From NCBI GenBank assembly GCA_024169445.1, contig JALKFA010000001.1:4278001-4342000 (forward strand): 64,000 nucleotides of DNA, read 5' to 3'. The first letter of the stretch is position 1, and every line of letters begins with the position of its first letter. The notes under the pieces were generated by a model. The model did no database searches and was not told where the DNA came from. It was given only the letters and a program-made list of their open reading frames with translations. Below, one piece after another: positions 8,076 through 17,549 of this stretch. The translations under genes were made by a program, and so were the position numbers. Origin of the DNA: Buttiauxella agrestis ATCC 33320. GTDB lineage: Bacteria; Pseudomonadota; Gammaproteobacteria; Enterobacterales; Enterobacteriaceae.

Positions 8076-8111
8076 AATCTATCTCAATAATATTAAAAAT
8101 TGAGATAGATT
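8076..8111. promoter_or_regulatory. Perfect inverted repeat, copy 2, abutting the fic start codon
   Basis: Arms AATCTATCTCAAT (8076-8088) and ATTGAGATAGATT (8099-8111) are perfect 13-base complements with a 10-base spacer, sharing TATCTCAAT/ATTGAGATA with copy 1. The right arm ends one base before the ATG at 8113 and contains the only Shine-Dalgarno-like bases (GAG), so a bound protein or an RNA hairpin here would block translation or transcription. The Fic protein has a C-terminal winged-helix domain, so autoregulation is a reasonable inference. Confidence 0.7.
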
Positions 8112-8112
8112 G

Positions 8113-9402
8113 ATGAAGCACCCTCCAGGCTTAATTCCATTTTCCGCATTCACTGGTGCGCAATTAGAAACCCACCAGCAATACAGCCGTATTCTGGACA
8201 ATAAAGGCCGTTATTTGCCCTTCGATGAATTTCGCCATCGGGTCAAACGCGGTGAGGATCTGGAGCTAGCCTGGACGCTGACGCGCAACGCCCGTAGCGC
8301 TGCCTTACAACCCGTCAATTACCGTAATGAAGCTGGGGAACAAGCAGGGTTCAATATCACGCCACTTATCTCAGAAGTGTGTGAACTGGCGGACAAACAC
8401 ACCACACAAACGGCCTTAAGAGAATATCTCCAACAACTGCCTGCGGGGGGTGCCGAGTTATCGCAATTACAGCTCGATGAATCGATAACCAGTAGCCAGC
8501 TTGAAGGGGCCAATACCACGACACTGGTTGCGCGTAATATGCTGGAAACCGGGCGTCAGCCGCGTACCGAAGATGAGCAAATGATTGCCGGGAATGCCCG
8601 TCTAATGGCTAAAATCCCCGAACATCTGGCTGAACCGCTCACCATCGAGCTTATCCGGCATTTCCATGCTGTTGGGATGAGCGGCATCAACGACGCGAAA
8701 TACCAACCCGGCACGTTTCGGGACACCGATGACATTGTGATTGCGGATTACGATGGCAATATCGCCCATCAACCACCCACCGCGGCCACTATTCCCCAAC
8801 GCCTGCAAGAGGTTTGCGATTTCGCCAACCATACCGACGGGCAATACATTCACCCACTCATTCGGGCGTGCATTCTGCATTTTATGCTCGCGCACGAGCA
8901 TCCTTTCAGGGATGGAAATGGCCGCACCAGCCGCGCGCTATTTTACTGGTTTATGCTAAAAAATGGCTACGAAGCCTTCCGCTTTGTCTCGATAAGCCAG
9001 CTTCTGCATGCCGCGCCGGTTAAATATGCCCATAGCTACCAGTACACCGAGCATGATGGTATGGACATCACTTACTTTCTGGAGCACCAGGCAAGTACCA
9101 TCAAACGGGCGACGACGAAATATCTCGATTTTATCCATGATATTATCCGTCGCCGCACGGCGGTTGATAGCCAACTGGCAGCCTCTGGCGCACTTTCCAG
9201 ACTGCGACCGCGCCAGATAGCATTACTGAATATTATGTTGTCTGAACCTCAGAGGCTGTACACCGCCGCGGAGGTCAGCCAGCTATTGGGCGTTTCGGAC
9301 GGTACCGCCCGCACCGCGTTGCGCGTTCTGGTACATGAAGGATTAGCCCGACAGGTGCAGGTTAATGACCAACAGACGGCGTATATCGTGGCAAATGGGT
9401 GA
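8113..9402 (+). CDS. Fic family protein with N-terminal inhibitory helix and C-terminal winged helix
   Basis: Predicted AMP-transferase (or other NMP-transferase) of 429 residues. The catalytic Fic motif HPFRDGNGR is complete at residues 263-271. The class II inhibitory motif (S/T)xxxE(G/N) is seen N-terminal to it as SSQLEG (127-132), so the enzyme is expected to be kept inactive by its own helix. Residues ~360-429 form a winged-helix DNA-binding domain (TAAEVSQLLGVSDGTARTALRVL). A TTG at 8110 also fits the frame, but the ATG at 8113 is preferred. No antitoxin-like small gene lies beside it, in line with the intramolecular class II arrangement. Two inverted repeats just upstream look like operators. 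The gene ends nine bases from the end of convergent cobT. The target protein is unknown. Confidence 0.9.
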   Translation: MKHPPGLIPFSAFTGAQLETHQQYSRILDNKGRYLPFDEFRHRVKRGEDLELAWTLTRNARSAALQPVNYRNEAGEQAGFNITPLISEVCELADKHTTQTALREYLQQLPAGGAELSQLQLDESITSSQLEGANTTTLVARNMLETGRQPRTEDEQMIAGNARLMAKIPEHLAEPLTIELIRHFHAVGMSGINDAKYQPGTFRDTDDIVIADYDGNIAHQPPTAATIPQRLQEVCDFANHTDGQYIHPLIRACILHFMLAHEHPFRDGNGRTSRALFYWFMLKNGYEAFRFVSISQLLHAAPVKYAHSYQYTEHDGMDITYFLEHQASTIKRATTKYLDFIHDIIRRRTAVDSQLAASGALSRLRPRQIALLNIMLSEPQRLYTAAEVSQLLGVSDGTARTALRVLVHEGLARQVQVNDQQTAYIVANG

Positions 9403-9411
9403 CAGGGGAAA

Positions 9412-10464
9412 TCACCCAGGCAGCACAATATTACTGTCCGCCAGCGAACCCATCTCATTGTGCATTGCGCACGCGGCATCAACCAGATGCATCGCCAGTG
9501 CCGCACCGCTGCCCTCGCCTAAACGCATGCCCATCTGCAAATATGGCTCCAGTCCTAACTTATTCATTGCGATCACCGCACCTTTTTCAGCAGACAGATG
9601 CGAAGGAATTAAGTATTCACGCACACCTGGCGCAATCTGGCAGGCCGCCAACGCTGAGGCATAAGACAAGAAGCCATCAAGAACTACCGGCAAACCCGCT
9701 GCCGCCGCGCCAAGCATTACGCCCGTCATACCGACCAAATCAAAGCCGCCCACTTTTGCCAGCACGTCGATACCGTCTGCGGCATCAGGCTGATTCACTT
9801 TAATCGCCTGGCGCACGACGGCAATTTTGTGGTGCATTTTGTCAGACGGGAAGTTCGCCCCCATACCCACAACGTCGTCTGGTGAGCAATCCGTTAATAC
9901 GCTGACCATCGCCGCCGCAGGCGTGGTGTTCGCCATGCCCAGTTCGCCGACGCCAAACAGCGTGACGCCTTCAGCGGCTTTTGCCATGGTGAGTTGCATG
10001 GTAGCCAGTAGCAAATCTTCGGCCTGTTGGCGGCTCATTGCCGGGCCTTGCGCGATGTTGCCGCTGCCACGCGCGACTTTCATATCCAGCACGCCAGGCA
10101 GTGCATCGCTATCGATACCGACATCAACTACATGAATCTCCGCACCGACGGTCGCGCCCAGTACGCATACGCCGGTATTTTTGCGCGTCATGTTCAACGC
10201 CTGAATCGCGGTGACAATTTGCGGGGAAATCGCCACACCTTCAGCATACACACCATGGTCGGCACACATCACGAGGATCGCTTTGCGTTTGGTGTTCAGG
10301 CCATTTTTCATGCCTGGCATTCCCGCCAGTTGCACCGCTAATGCTTCCAGGCGCCCAAGGCTCCCGAAAGGCTTTAACAGGCCATCAATGTGTTGTTGCG
10401 CGCGCGCCATGGCCTCGCTATCAAGCGGGGAAATGGTGGCCAAAAGGGAGTTCAGTGTTTGCAT
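9412..10464 (-). CDS. cobT: Nicotinate-nucleotide--dimethylbenzimidazole phosphoribosyltransferase CobT
   Basis: Makes alpha-ribazole phosphate from nicotinate mononucleotide and 5,6-dimethylbenzimidazole, the lower-ligand branch of cobalamin assembly. The product is 350 residues and close to Salmonella CobT along its full length. The catalytic glutamate known as E317 in Salmonella falls at residue 317 here, within RLGEGSG. It is the last gene of the cbi-cob operon, separated from cobS by about 220 bases filled with REP-like repeats. The ATG start is clear. No terminator is obvious beyond it: only a short GGGTGA/TCACCC stem (9397-9417) spans the nine-base gap to the convergent fic gene. Confidence 0.96.
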   Translation of the reverse strand: MQTLNSLLATISPLDSEAMARAQQHIDGLLKPFGSLGRLEALAVQLAGMPGMKNGLNTKRKAILVMCADHGVYAEGVAISPQIVTAIQALNMTRKNTGVCVLGATVGAEIHVVDVGIDSDALPGVLDMKVARGSGNIAQGPAMSRQQAEDLLLATMQLTMAKAAEGVTLFGVGELGMANTTPAAAMVSVLTDCSPDDVVGMGANFPSDKMHHKIAVVRQAIKVNQPDAADGIDVLAKVGGFDLVGMTGVMLGAAAAGLPVVLDGFLSYASALAACQIAPGVREYLIPSHLSAEKGAVIAMNKLGLEPYLQMGMRLGEGSGAALAMHLVDAACAMHNEMGSLADSNIVLPG

Positions 10465-10519
10465 TTTTTTCTCTATACAACGTTATCAACATCGGGACAA
10501 AAAATGGTGGATGACGCTA

Positions 10520-10686
10520 CGGTTTTCGTCGGTCAGATAAGCGCAGCGTCATCCGACAAATCGGTTTTCGTAGGTCAGATAAGCGACAGCGTCATCCGAC
10601 AAATCGGTTTTCGTAGGTCGGATAAGCGCAGCGTCATCCGACAAATCGGTTTTCGTAGGTCGGATAAGCGCAGCGTCATCCGACAA
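10520..10686. repeat. Tandem array of four REP-like units (42-43 bp) between cobT and cobS
   Basis: Four units begin at 10520, 10562, 10605 and 10647. Each contains GGTCGGATAAGCG, or the variant GGTCAGATAAGCG, followed by GCGTCATCCGAC, an imperfect palindrome typical of enterobacterial REP/BIME elements. The spacing is 42, 43 and 42 bases. A partial, diverged copy (GGTGGATGACGCTAC) lies just to the left at about 10506. The array may stabilise or attenuate the cbi-cob messenger ahead of cobT. Confidence 0.85.
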
Positions 10687-11433
10687 CTAGCGCAACAGTG
10701 CCAACAAAAAAACAAGCTCGCCTAACTCAATAGCGGCACCCAGCGTGTCGCCGGTTTGCCCGCCGAGCGTGCGCTTCAACATCCAGCCGAGGCCATATAT
10801 CGCAAGCAGCGTGATAACCAACGCCAGCAGGCCGGAAGACGGCAGCAAAAGTGTGCATAACACCGCGCCTCCCAGCAACGTCAGCAGCGTTTGCGTGCCG
10901 GTCACTTTGCCGATAAACAGATTCCCCAGCCCTTTCTCACGCGCATACTTGTGGTTATGCATCAGCAGCACACTGGCGCTGCGCCCGGCGACAGAAGCCG
11001 CGGCGAGCAGCGCCAGCATGTTGCCGCCGCGCAGCGCCAGTTCACTCACCACCAGCACTTTTGTCACAATCACAAAAATCAGCGCCAGCCCGCCGTGGGT
11101 GCCAAGACGGCTGTCGCGCATGATTTCTAACATCCGGTCACGCGTTCGCGCCGAGAAAATCCCGTCGCAGGTATCCGCCAGGCCATCAAGATGGAAACCG
11201 CCAGTCAGCAGCGCGAGCGCCAGCACATAACCCATTGCCGCCAAAGGCAAACCCGCCCACGGTTGTAGCAGCGTGAACACTACGCCCGCTAATGCGCCCA
11301 GTACCAGTCCGACAAACGGGAATGTCACAATGCCGCGCACATACTGATGCGTTTCGATACCATCCGCCCAGCGGGCGCGCACCGGAATGCGGCTCATAAA
11401 CTGCAAGGTGGCGAAGAACAAACGGAAAATCAT
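10687..11433 (-). CDS. cobS: Adenosylcobinamide-GDP ribazoletransferase (cobalamin synthase) CobS
   Basis: Integral membrane enzyme of 248 residues that joins alpha-ribazole (phosphate) to adenosylcobinamide-GDP, the final assembly step of cobalamin. Several hydrophobic segments are visible, along with the conserved acidic motif [18 protein letters not shown] and the downstream RDSRLGTHG segment. The start ATG at 11433 overlaps the cobU stop, and the stop codon lies at the very edge of the REP array. In Salmonella and E. coli the order cobU-cobS-cobT is the same. Confidence 0.96.
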   Translation of the reverse strand: MIFRLFFATLQFMSRIPVRARWADGIETHQYVRGIVTFPFVGLVLGALAGVVFTLLQPWAGLPLAAMGYVLALALLTGGFHLDGLADTCDGIFSARTRDRMLEIMRDSRLGTHGGLALIFVIVTKVLVVSELALRGGNMLALLAAASVAGRSASVLLMHNHKYAREKGLGNLFIGKVTGTQTLLTLLGGAVLCTLLLPSSGLLALVITLLAIYGLGWMLKRTLGGQTGDTLGAAIELGELVFLLALLR

Positions 11434-11972
11434 TTAATTTTTACTCCTATCCCTGAAACCACCAGCCAGACTTCGTCGGCACGCTGCGCCAGGCGCTGGT
11501 TGACGCGCCCGGCAATATCGCGGAAATGCCGCGCCAGACGGTTTTCCGGCACAATGCCCATTCCCACTTCGTTAGTGACTAAAATCACCTCTGCCGGAGT
11601 TGCCGCAATGGCCGCCAGCAAAATATCGACCTGCTGATTCACCACCTGCTCCATCGACTCAAAATCCCAGTCGTCTTCCGGCCTATCGCCCGCCGCGTCG
11701 TACATCACGTTGGTAATCAGCGTGGTAATGCATTCCAGCAGCACCGCTTCTTGCGCTGAATTATGCTGATTAATCACCGTGTTTAGGTCGCGATATTGCT
11801 CAACCGTGCGCCAGTGCGCCGGGCGACTGTCGCGATGGTGCTGAATGCGCGCCGCCATTTCACTATCGAAAATTTTCGAGGTGGCGATATACAACACGCG
11901 CTCAAAGTTTGCCGCCAGTTGCTCGGCGTGGCGGCTTTTGCCGCTGCGTGCACCGCCGGTGACGAGTTTCAT
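11430..11972 (-). CDS. cobU: Adenosylcobinamide kinase / adenosylcobinamide-phosphate guanylyltransferase CobU
   Basis: Bifunctional enzyme of 180 residues that phosphorylates adenosylcobinamide and then transfers GMP, activating the nucleotide-loop end of the corrinoid. The P-loop GGARSGKS is at residues 6-13, and the histidine that becomes guanylylated in Salmonella CobU (H46) is at residue 46 within RIQHHRDSR. It overlaps cbiP upstream and cobS downstream by four bases each, giving strict translational coupling. Confidence 0.96.
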   Translation of the reverse strand: MKLVTGGARSGKSRHAEQLAANFERVLYIATSKIFDSEMAARIQHHRDSRPAHWRTVEQYRDLNTVINQHNSAQEAVLLECITTLITNVMYDAAGDRPEDDWDFESMEQVVNQQVDILLAAIAATPAEVILVTNEVGMGIVPENRLARHFRDIAGRVNQRLAQRADEVWLVVSGIGVKIK

Positions 11973-13504
11973 ACTGCTTGCTCCTGATGCTCACGCATGA
12001 TTTGGTAGATTCTTTCAATATCAATGTGTTCACGCATCGCGTCGGCAAGGATATTAAACTGCTGATCCTTATGCTTTTGAAAGTCGAACACTTTACCTTG
12101 CCAGGCGGTCAGCCCTTTGCGCTGGCGCAGACTGTCGAGCAGGCTACGGGTAAATTCGCCGCTATCAAACAGACCATGCAGATAAGTGCCCAGCACTCGC
12201 CCGTCGTCACTGATTGCACCGTCAACGTGATGATAAGGCTGAGTATTGCATTCGGTGAAGGTAGCAAATGGCGCAGTATTTTCACCACGCTGCGTTTCAC
12301 CCATATGGATTTCATAACCCTGGAGCAAAGTACCGGAACTGGCAGCAAATACGCCCGGAAGATCTGCCTGAACATGGCCCGCCACGCGGGTGGTGGTTTT
12401 GACACTGGCAAAACGCGTAACGACATCCAGTAGGCCGATACCTGGCATTTCACCCAGACCGGATTCCACTTCATCGTAAATATGCTGCCCGAGCATCTGA
12501 TAACCGCCGCAAACGCCCAGCACCGCGCCATTTTTACCGTGATGCGCCAGCAGCGCCTGCTCAAGGCCGTTTTCACGCAGCCAGCGCAAATCACCCAGCG
12601 TATTTTTACTGCCCGGTATAATCACCAGGTCGCTGTTTTGCAGTTCGTTTGGTTTGCTGACATAACGCAGGCGCACGTCGGGTTGCGCCGCCAGCGCGTT
12701 AAAGTCGGTGAAGTTCGACATATACGGCAGTTGCAGCACTGCAATATCTAAATCTTTCTCGGTCACGGAATCATATTTCCCGCTTTCCAGCACCACGCTG
12801 TCTTCATCTTCCAGATCAACGTTCAGCCACGGCATCACGCCAAGAACAGGCACGCCGGTTAATGCTTCAATCTGTTCGATACCGGAATACAGCAGCGCCA
12901 CGTCGCCACGGAATTTATTAATGATCACGCCTTTGACGCGCCATTTTTCATGTTCCAGCAACAGCGCAATGGTGCCGTAAATGGCGGCAAACACGCCGCC
13001 ACGGTCAATATCGGCAACCAAAATCACCGGGCATTCCGCCAGTTCTGCCATCCCCATATTAACGATGTCACGGTCACGTAAATTGATTTCTGCCGGGCTG
13101 CCTGCGCCTTCCAGCACCATCACGTCGTGCTCTGCGGCAAGGCTTTGGTAGACCTCGCGGATTTGCGCTTTCAGTTGCGGCTTGTAGTTGTGATAAGTCA
13201 CCGCATCCATATTGGTGGCGACTTTACCCATCAATACCACCTGCGCTTTGCAGTCGCTGGTGGGTTTGAGCAGCACCGGATTCATGCGCACGTCGGGGGC
13301 GATGCCTGCCGCTTCGGCCTGGAAAATCTGCGCGCGGCCCATCTCTTTGCCGTCTGGCGTAATGCCGGAATTGAGCGCCATGTTTTGCGATTTAAACGGC
13401 GCGGTACGCTGGCCGTCCTGGGCGAAAATCCGGCACAGCCCCGCAACCAGCATGCTTTTGCCCACGTCTGAGGCGGTGCCCTGCACCATGATTGAAAGGC
13501 TCAT
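11969..13504 (-). CDS. cbiP: Cobyric acid synthase CbiP
   Basis: Glutamine-dependent amidotransferase of 511 residues that amidates side chains b, d, e and g of adenosylcobyrinic acid a,c-diamide. The N-terminal DTBS-like ATP-binding domain begins [12 protein letters not shown]. The C-terminal class I glutaminase domain contains the nucleophile motif [10 protein letters not shown] and a late His in [10 protein letters not shown]. The reading frame is open further upstream to 13597, but the ATG at 13504 matches the family start ([10 protein letters not shown]) and overlaps the cbiO stop as ATGA. Confidence 0.95.
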   Translation of the reverse strand: MSLSIMVQGTASDVGKSMLVAGLCRIFAQDGQRTAPFKSQNMALNSGITPDGKEMGRAQIFQAEAAGIAPDVRMNPVLLKPTSDCKAQVVLMGKVATNMDAVTYHNYKPQLKAQIREVYQSLAAEHDVMVLEGAGSPAEINLRDRDIVNMGMAELAECPVILVADIDRGGVFAAIYGTIALLLEHEKWRVKGVIINKFRGDVALLYSGIEQIEALTGVPVLGVMPWLNVDLEDEDSVVLESGKYDSVTEKDLDIAVLQLPYMSNFTDFNALAAQPDVRLRYVSKPNELQNSDLVIIPGSKNTLGDLRWLRENGLEQALLAHHGKNGAVLGVCGGYQMLGQHIYDEVESGLGEMPGIGLLDVVTRFASVKTTTRVAGHVQADLPGVFAASSGTLLQGYEIHMGETQRGENTAPFATFTECNTQPYHHVDGAISDDGRVLGTYLHGLFDSGEFTRSLLDSLRQRKGLTAWQGKVFDFQKHKDQQFNILADAMREHIDIERIYQIMREHQEQAV

Positions 13505-14310
13505 CCTGCTTCCTTTGCAACGCGCAAGGCGTCGAATAATTGAGTTTCGGTTTTGCACAGCGGGAACCCAAGTTGGCTGTGCAATTTGACCAGCCACGGC
13601 TGCACCAGCCCGGCTTCACGCAGCATGTCGGCCTGGCTAAAGACCGCGCCTGGCTCACCTGCCGCGACAATTTTGCCGCCGTTCATCACATACACGCGGT
13701 CACAGACTTCATAAATCAAATCAATATCATGGCTTGAGATCACCACATGCTTACCTTGTGCTGTGATACGGGCGATGATTTCAATCATCTGCTGACGGCC
13801 CGATGGGTCAAGCCCAGCGGTCGGTTCGTCGAGCAGTAAATAGTCGGCTTCCATCACCAGCGCCCCGGCAATTGCCACACGTTTCTTTTGCCCGTGGCTG
13901 AGATACTGAATCGGTTTGTGGCGGAAAGATTGCGCATCCACTAGTTCAATCGCGCGCTCGACACGGCGGGCAATTTCAGCTTCATCGACGCCAAGGTTAC
14001 GCAAACTAAAGGCAATATCGCTGTCGATGTCGGTGTAGAAAATTTGCTGCTCCGGGTCCTGGAACACGGTGGTGACGCGCTGGCGGTGCTCAATCAGCCC
14101 GGCTTTAGTGTAATTTATCGCTTTGCCCTGCCACAACACCGCGCCCTGTTGCGGCCGTAACACGCCGTTGAGGTTCATAAACAAGGTGGATTTACCGCAG
14201 CCATTTTTGCCGACGATCCCCGTCACCGGGGACGCGCCAAAATCGAAGTTTAAACCGTGTAGTACGGTATCGTCCTGATAGCAAAAAGATAAATTTTGCG
14301 TGCTAAGCAT
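13501..14310 (-). CDS. cbiO: Cobalt ECF transporter ATPase CbiO
   Basis: ATPase subunit of the CbiMNQO energy-coupling-factor cobalt importer, about 269 residues. The Walker A motif is GKNGCGKST, the signature is [12 protein letters not shown] (LSGGQ-like with His in third position, as in Salmonella CbiO), Walker B is [12 protein letters not shown], and the switch is SSHDID. I chose the ATG at 14310, giving the family start MLST. A GTG at 14325 would overlap the cbiQ stop as GTGA and add five residues; either is possible. Confidence 0.94.
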   Translation of the reverse strand: MLSTQNLSFCYQDDTVLHGLNFDFGASPVTGIVGKNGCGKSTLFMNLNGVLRPQQGAVLWQGKAINYTKAGLIEHRQRVTTVFQDPEQQIFYTDIDSDIAFSLRNLGVDEAEIARRVERAIELVDAQSFRHKPIQYLSHGQKKRVAIAGALVMEADYLLLDEPTAGLDPSGRQQMIEIIARITAQGKHVVISSHDIDLIYEVCDRVYVMNGGKIVAAGEPGAVFSQADMLREAGLVQPWLVKLHSQLGFPLCKTETQLFDALRVAKEAG

Positions 14311-14321
14311 TGGAGCGGTTC

Positions 14322-14999
14322 TCACAGGTGGAAATCACCCTGGTAAAGTTTGACATCCAGCGTGGTGGACATTTGCTGGTAACGCAGCAGCACGCGGGTA
14401 AATAACATGCTGATTAACATGGCTAGCGAGCGGTAACTGCCAGGCAAGGTACGATAACCGAAACGTAACGACTGAGCACGGTGAATGGCCTGTGCTTCGT
14501 CCAACAGGATGAAAATAAAACGCCAGGTGAGCAGGATTTGCTCGGTCAGCAACCGTGGCACTCGTAAGCGTTGCAGTAAGATGATGAGCTGCGGAAACGG
14601 CAGATTGAGCACCAGCCAGTAAGTGGCAGCCAGTGCCGCCAGGCTGCGCCAGAACGTCTGGTTCGCCACCAGTAAACCTTGCGCATCAATGCCGATATAA
14701 AACGAACCGAGCGGCACACTCAATAACAGCGATTGTGCGTTATGCGATGCGCTGAAAACGATAGTCACTACGCCGATGAGTAAAAAACCCAGCGGCACCG
14801 CCAGCCAGCGCAAATAGCGCATTGGCCCGATGCGCAACAACCAACAGGTAAGAGCCGCAAGCATCAACAACCAAAGCACCTGCCCGACGGGCGGTAACGC
14901 AAACGCCAGCGTCACCATCAGCAGATACAACGCGAATTTGCGCAGCGGCGAAACTCGGCACCAACGGCTCTGGTAGCTGAGTTTATCAATCCCCAGCAT
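14322..14999 (-). CDS. cbiQ: Cobalt ECF transporter transmembrane subunit CbiQ
   Basis: Transmembrane coupling (T) component of the cobalt importer, 225 residues with about five hydrophobic segments. The cytoplasmic coupling helices include the Ala-Arg-Gly-type region typical of T subunits (here RAQSLRFGYRTLPGSYRSLAML in diverged form), which contacts CbiO. The start overlaps the end of cbiN by 14 bases. Its membership is clear from the order cbiM-cbiN-cbiQ-cbiO. Confidence 0.93.
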   Translation of the reverse strand: MLGIDKLSYQSRWCRVSPLRKFALYLLMVTLAFALPPVGQVLWLLMLAALTCWLLRIGPMRYLRWLAVPLGFLLIGVVTIVFSASHNAQSLLLSVPLGSFYIGIDAQGLLVANQTFWRSLAALAATYWLVLNLPFPQLIILLQRLRVPRLLTEQILLTWRFIFILLDEAQAIHRAQSLRFGYRTLPGSYRSLAMLISMLFTRVLLRYQQMSTTLDVKLYQGDFHL

Positions 15000-15267
15000 G
15001 GTCGCCGCGTCGGCCCCGATAGAACCCCAGAATGTAGAAAATCACCGCCGTGCCGAGAGAGCCTTGCAAGGTGAACAACAGGCTTTCGATTTCGCTACTC
15101 GCCGGTTCATAAAGCGGCTGGAACCACGGTTTATAGTCTGGAGCGATGACCTGAATCTGGCCTTCAGCCTGGTCATCAGATCCCCCGTATTCGCCACCGT
15201 GGGGAATAAAGAACGGCACCACCATTAATCCCACCACCAGGGCGAGTAAAATCAGCGTTTTTTTCAT
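14986..15267 (-). CDS. cbiN: Cobalt ECF transporter accessory subunit CbiN
   Basis: Small membrane subunit of 93 residues with two transmembrane helices, one near each end (LILLALVVGLMVVPFFI and TAVIFYILGFYRGRR), joined by a periplasmic loop containing GSDDQAEGQI. CbiN is needed with CbiM to load cobalt in this group of ECF importers. It lies one base downstream of cbiM and overlaps cbiQ. Confidence 0.94.
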   Translation of the reverse strand: MKKTLILLALVVGLMVVPFFIPHGGEYGGSDDQAEGQIQVIAPDYKPWFQPLYEPASSEIESLLFTLQGSLGTAVIFYILGFYRGRRGDHAGD

Positions 15268-15268
15268 A

Positions 15269-16000
15269 TTATTGGCTCCTGGCTGGAAGCATTTGTCGCT
15301 TGATGAGTTGGTCGTAAATCATCACCGTTAGCAGACCTTCAGCAATCGCAATCGGGATTTGCGTCAGGCAGAAGATACCCATAAATTTCAGGCTGGAGCC
15401 GGTGATGCCGAAGTGTGGGTCCGGGAACGCCACGCCGAGCTGTATCGAGGTGACAAAATAGGTGGTTAAGTCGGCGACCATCGCGCACAGGAACACGCCC
15501 ACGTCACGACGAAAACCGGCTTTGCAGGCCAGTTTCCACACCAGGTAACCGACTAGCGGCCCAATCACCGCCATCGACATGCCGTTTGCACCAAGCGTGG
15601 TCAGGCCGCCGTGCGCCAGTAATAACGCCTGGAACAGCAGCACGATGGCACCTAAAACCGCCACCACACCCGGGCCAAACAGAATGACCGCCAGGCCCAC
15701 GCCCGTCGGGTGTGAGCAGCTTCCGGTGACCGACGGGATTTTTAGCGCCGAGAGCACAAAAATAAACGCACCGCACAGTGCCAACAGCACTTTCTGGTTG
15801 CTGTCATGGGCGACGATTTGGCGTAAACGCACCAGGCCAACATACAAACAGGGCAGGAACAAAATCCACCACGCCAGCGCCCACATTGGCGGCAAAAAGC
15901 CTTCCATAATGTGCATGGCGAACGCTTCTTGCGGCACAATGAGCAACAGCATTCCCATGCCTAAGCCGCTTAGCGAGAGTTTTTTAAGTAACGATTCCAT
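15269..16000 (-). CDS. cbiM: Cobalt ECF transporter substrate-binding subunit CbiM
   Basis: Substrate-specific (S) component, 243 residues. A cleavable N-terminal hydrophobic segment ends at AFA. The mature start is then [10 protein letters not shown], the conserved metal-binding N-terminus in which Met-His supplies cobalt ligands. Six or more hydrophobic helices follow, with conserved [18 protein letters not shown] and [14 protein letters not shown] motifs. It is separated from cbiL by 38 bases that contain a REP-like palindrome. Confidence 0.95.
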   Translation of the reverse strand: MESLLKKLSLSGLGMGMLLLIVPQEAFAMHIMEGFLPPMWALAWWILFLPCLYVGLVRLRQIVAHDSNQKVLLALCGAFIFVLSALKIPSVTGSCSHPTGVGLAVILFGPGVVAVLGAIVLLFQALLLAHGGLTTLGANGMSMAVIGPLVGYLVWKLACKAGFRRDVGVFLCAMVADLTTYFVTSIQLGVAFPDPHFGITGSSLKFMGIFCLTQIPIAIAEGLLTVMIYDQLIKRQMLPARSQ

Positions 16001-16021
16001 GATTTTCCTTTAGCCGTTAAT

Positions 16022-16051
16022 GTCGGGTGACGCTTCGCTTATCCGACCGAC
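16022..16051. repeat. REP-like palindrome overlapping the 3' end of cbiL
   Basis: GTCGGGTGACGCTTCGCTT followed by ATCCGACCGAC is one unit of the same REP family found at 10.5 and 18.4 kb. It extends into cbiL, so the last codons (Ser-Val-Gly) and the TAA stop of cbiL are read from REP sequence. Confidence 0.75.
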
Positions 16052-16755
16052 ATCGACCACTGCTTGTTAACCAAAATGGTCGAAAAATACGGTAATTGCT
16101 GGTCGTCTGGCACCGCTTCCAGGTTACGGAAACACTGCTCGTTCGGTAACGTCGCCTCCGCCATTAACACCGCGTGTTGGATGATGCCGAGGTGTTGCAA
16201 CAACGCTTTGATTTGTGCAAAACGCCCGTACACTTTCATCAACACCACGCAGTCGTGGGCGCGTAATGCCTGGCTTAATTCTTGATGGGAAGCGGTGCAC
16301 GACATCACCGCCAGCGATTGCGCCTCCATTGCCAGCGGCAGTTGTGCGCGGGAAGCAACGGCGGCAAATGAAGTTACACCTGGCACAATTTCCAGCCATT
16401 CCGGGTTACCGATTCGCGCCAGCAAAAACACCCAGGTGCTGAACAGCATTGAATCACCGAGGGTGATAAACCCCACCTGTTTACCCTGCTCCACTTCATG
16501 TTTAAGGGCGGCGGCAGTTTCATCCCACACCACCGCTTTTTCGTCGTTATCGGCACTCATTGGGAAGTGACAAGTGCGCAGCTCGGTGCTGTCACTTAAG
16601 TATTCGCGCACAATCGATAGCGCCAGGCTGTCACCGCCTTTGCGCCCCGCTGGCGCGTACAGCACATCGAGCTTGCCGATGATACGGGCGGCACGAACGG
16701 TTATCAGATCGCTGGCGCCAGGGCCGGTGCCAAGAGCATATAAACGCCCGCTCAT
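16039..16755 (-). CDS. cbiL: Cobalt-factor II C20-methyltransferase CbiL
   Basis: S-adenosylmethionine-dependent methyltransferase of 238 residues that methylates C20 of cobalt-factor II to give cobalt-factor III in the anaerobic pathway. It starts with the tetrapyrrole methylase motif LYALGTGPGASDLITVRAARI and has the second motif LGDSMLFSTW and PGVTSF. The start overlaps the cbiK stop by four bases. The final three residues and stop codon lie inside a REP-like palindrome, so the native C-terminus may have been slightly changed. Confidence 0.95.
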   Translation of the reverse strand: MSGRLYALGTGPGASDLITVRAARIIGKLDVLYAPAGRKGGDSLALSIVREYLSDSTELRTCHFPMSADNDEKAVVWDETAAALKHEVEQGKQVGFITLGDSMLFSTWVFLLARIGNPEWLEIVPGVTSFAAVASRAQLPLAMEAQSLAVMSCTASHQELSQALRAHDCVVLMKVYGRFAQIKALLQHLGIIQHAVLMAEATLPNEQCFRNLEAVPDDQQLPYFSTILVNKQWSMSVG

Positions 16756-17549
16756 GCCGCGACCTCAACAAGTGATTTTTCCAGCGCACGCTGCAAATGG
16801 TTAACGAACATCGCACGGATTTGCGGGTTTTCCCCCAAACCTTGCAGCCATGCTTGCGCTTCGATTCCCGCTTCCTGCAACTGTGTTTTCCAGGAGTCTT
16901 CCTCGTCGGATGCCATGTCGTTAATCGCATGGTCGCCCGCCACTAACATCAGCGGCATCAGGTGGACTTTGCGCACCTTTTCTTGCTGCAAGCCACGTAC
17001 GATCAGGTCGATTTCCGGGTAGCTTTCTACCGCGCCAACGCGGGCGGGGATTTGGCGCGCTGCCATTAAATGGTCAAGACAGGCGTAGGCAGAAAACGCA
17101 TGGTGACTGGCTCCGTGGCCCATAAATACTACCCGTTCGTCGGCGGCAAGTTTTGGCATCTGGCTTTGCAAGGCATCAAGCAACAACTCGTAGTCGTTGA
17201 AATCACTCAGCAGCGCCGTACCTAAGGCCACGCGCTGGAATAAGTGGCTGTATGCCTGCACTTCACGGGCGATTTTTTCGTATTCATCGCCGTTAATCAC
17301 ATGCAGCGATTGCACGGCAATATCCTGATAACCCAGTTCGGCAAGGCGCTTTAACGCTTGCGCGGGGGAGTCGATTTCCAGGTTATCGCGCTTTTTTAAC
17401 TTGCGGATAATCATGCCGGAGGTAAAGGCGCGGAACCGGTCGCGGTCAGCAAAAGTGCGCCCCAGTTGTTCTTCGCAGGCAACAATATTTTTGCTACAGG
17501 TTTCGTGATAACTGGTGCCGAAACTGATCACCAACAGGGCTTTTTTCAT
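16752..17549 (-). CDS. cbiK: Sirohydrochlorin cobaltochelatase CbiK
   Basis: Anaerobic-type class II chelatase of 265 residues that inserts Co(II) into sirohydrochlorin, the first committed step of this pathway. The two metal-binding histidines known in Salmonella CbiK (H145 and H207) are at the same residue numbers here, in FMGHGASHH and VAGDHAIND. The gene overlaps cbiJ and cbiL by four bases on each side. Confidence 0.96.
   Translation of the reverse strand: MKKALLVISFGTSYHETCSKNIVACEEQLGRTFADRDRFRAFTSGMIIRKLKKRDNLEIDSPAQALKRLAELGYQDIAVQSLHVINGDEYEKIAREVQAYSHLFQRVALGTALLSDFNDYELLLDALQSQMPKLAADERVVFMGHGASHHAFSAYACLDHLMAARQIPARVGAVESYPEIDLIVRGLQQEKVRKVHLMPLMLVAGDHAINDMASDEEDSWKTQLQEAGIEAQAWLQGLGENPQIRAMFVNHLQRALEKSLVEVAA

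Noticed and set aside
10520-10686. Possible CRISPR array from regularly spaced repeats
   Set aside because: The whole 42-43-base unit repeats, including the would-be spacers, the unit is a REP-type palindrome found elsewhere in the window, and no cas genes are present.
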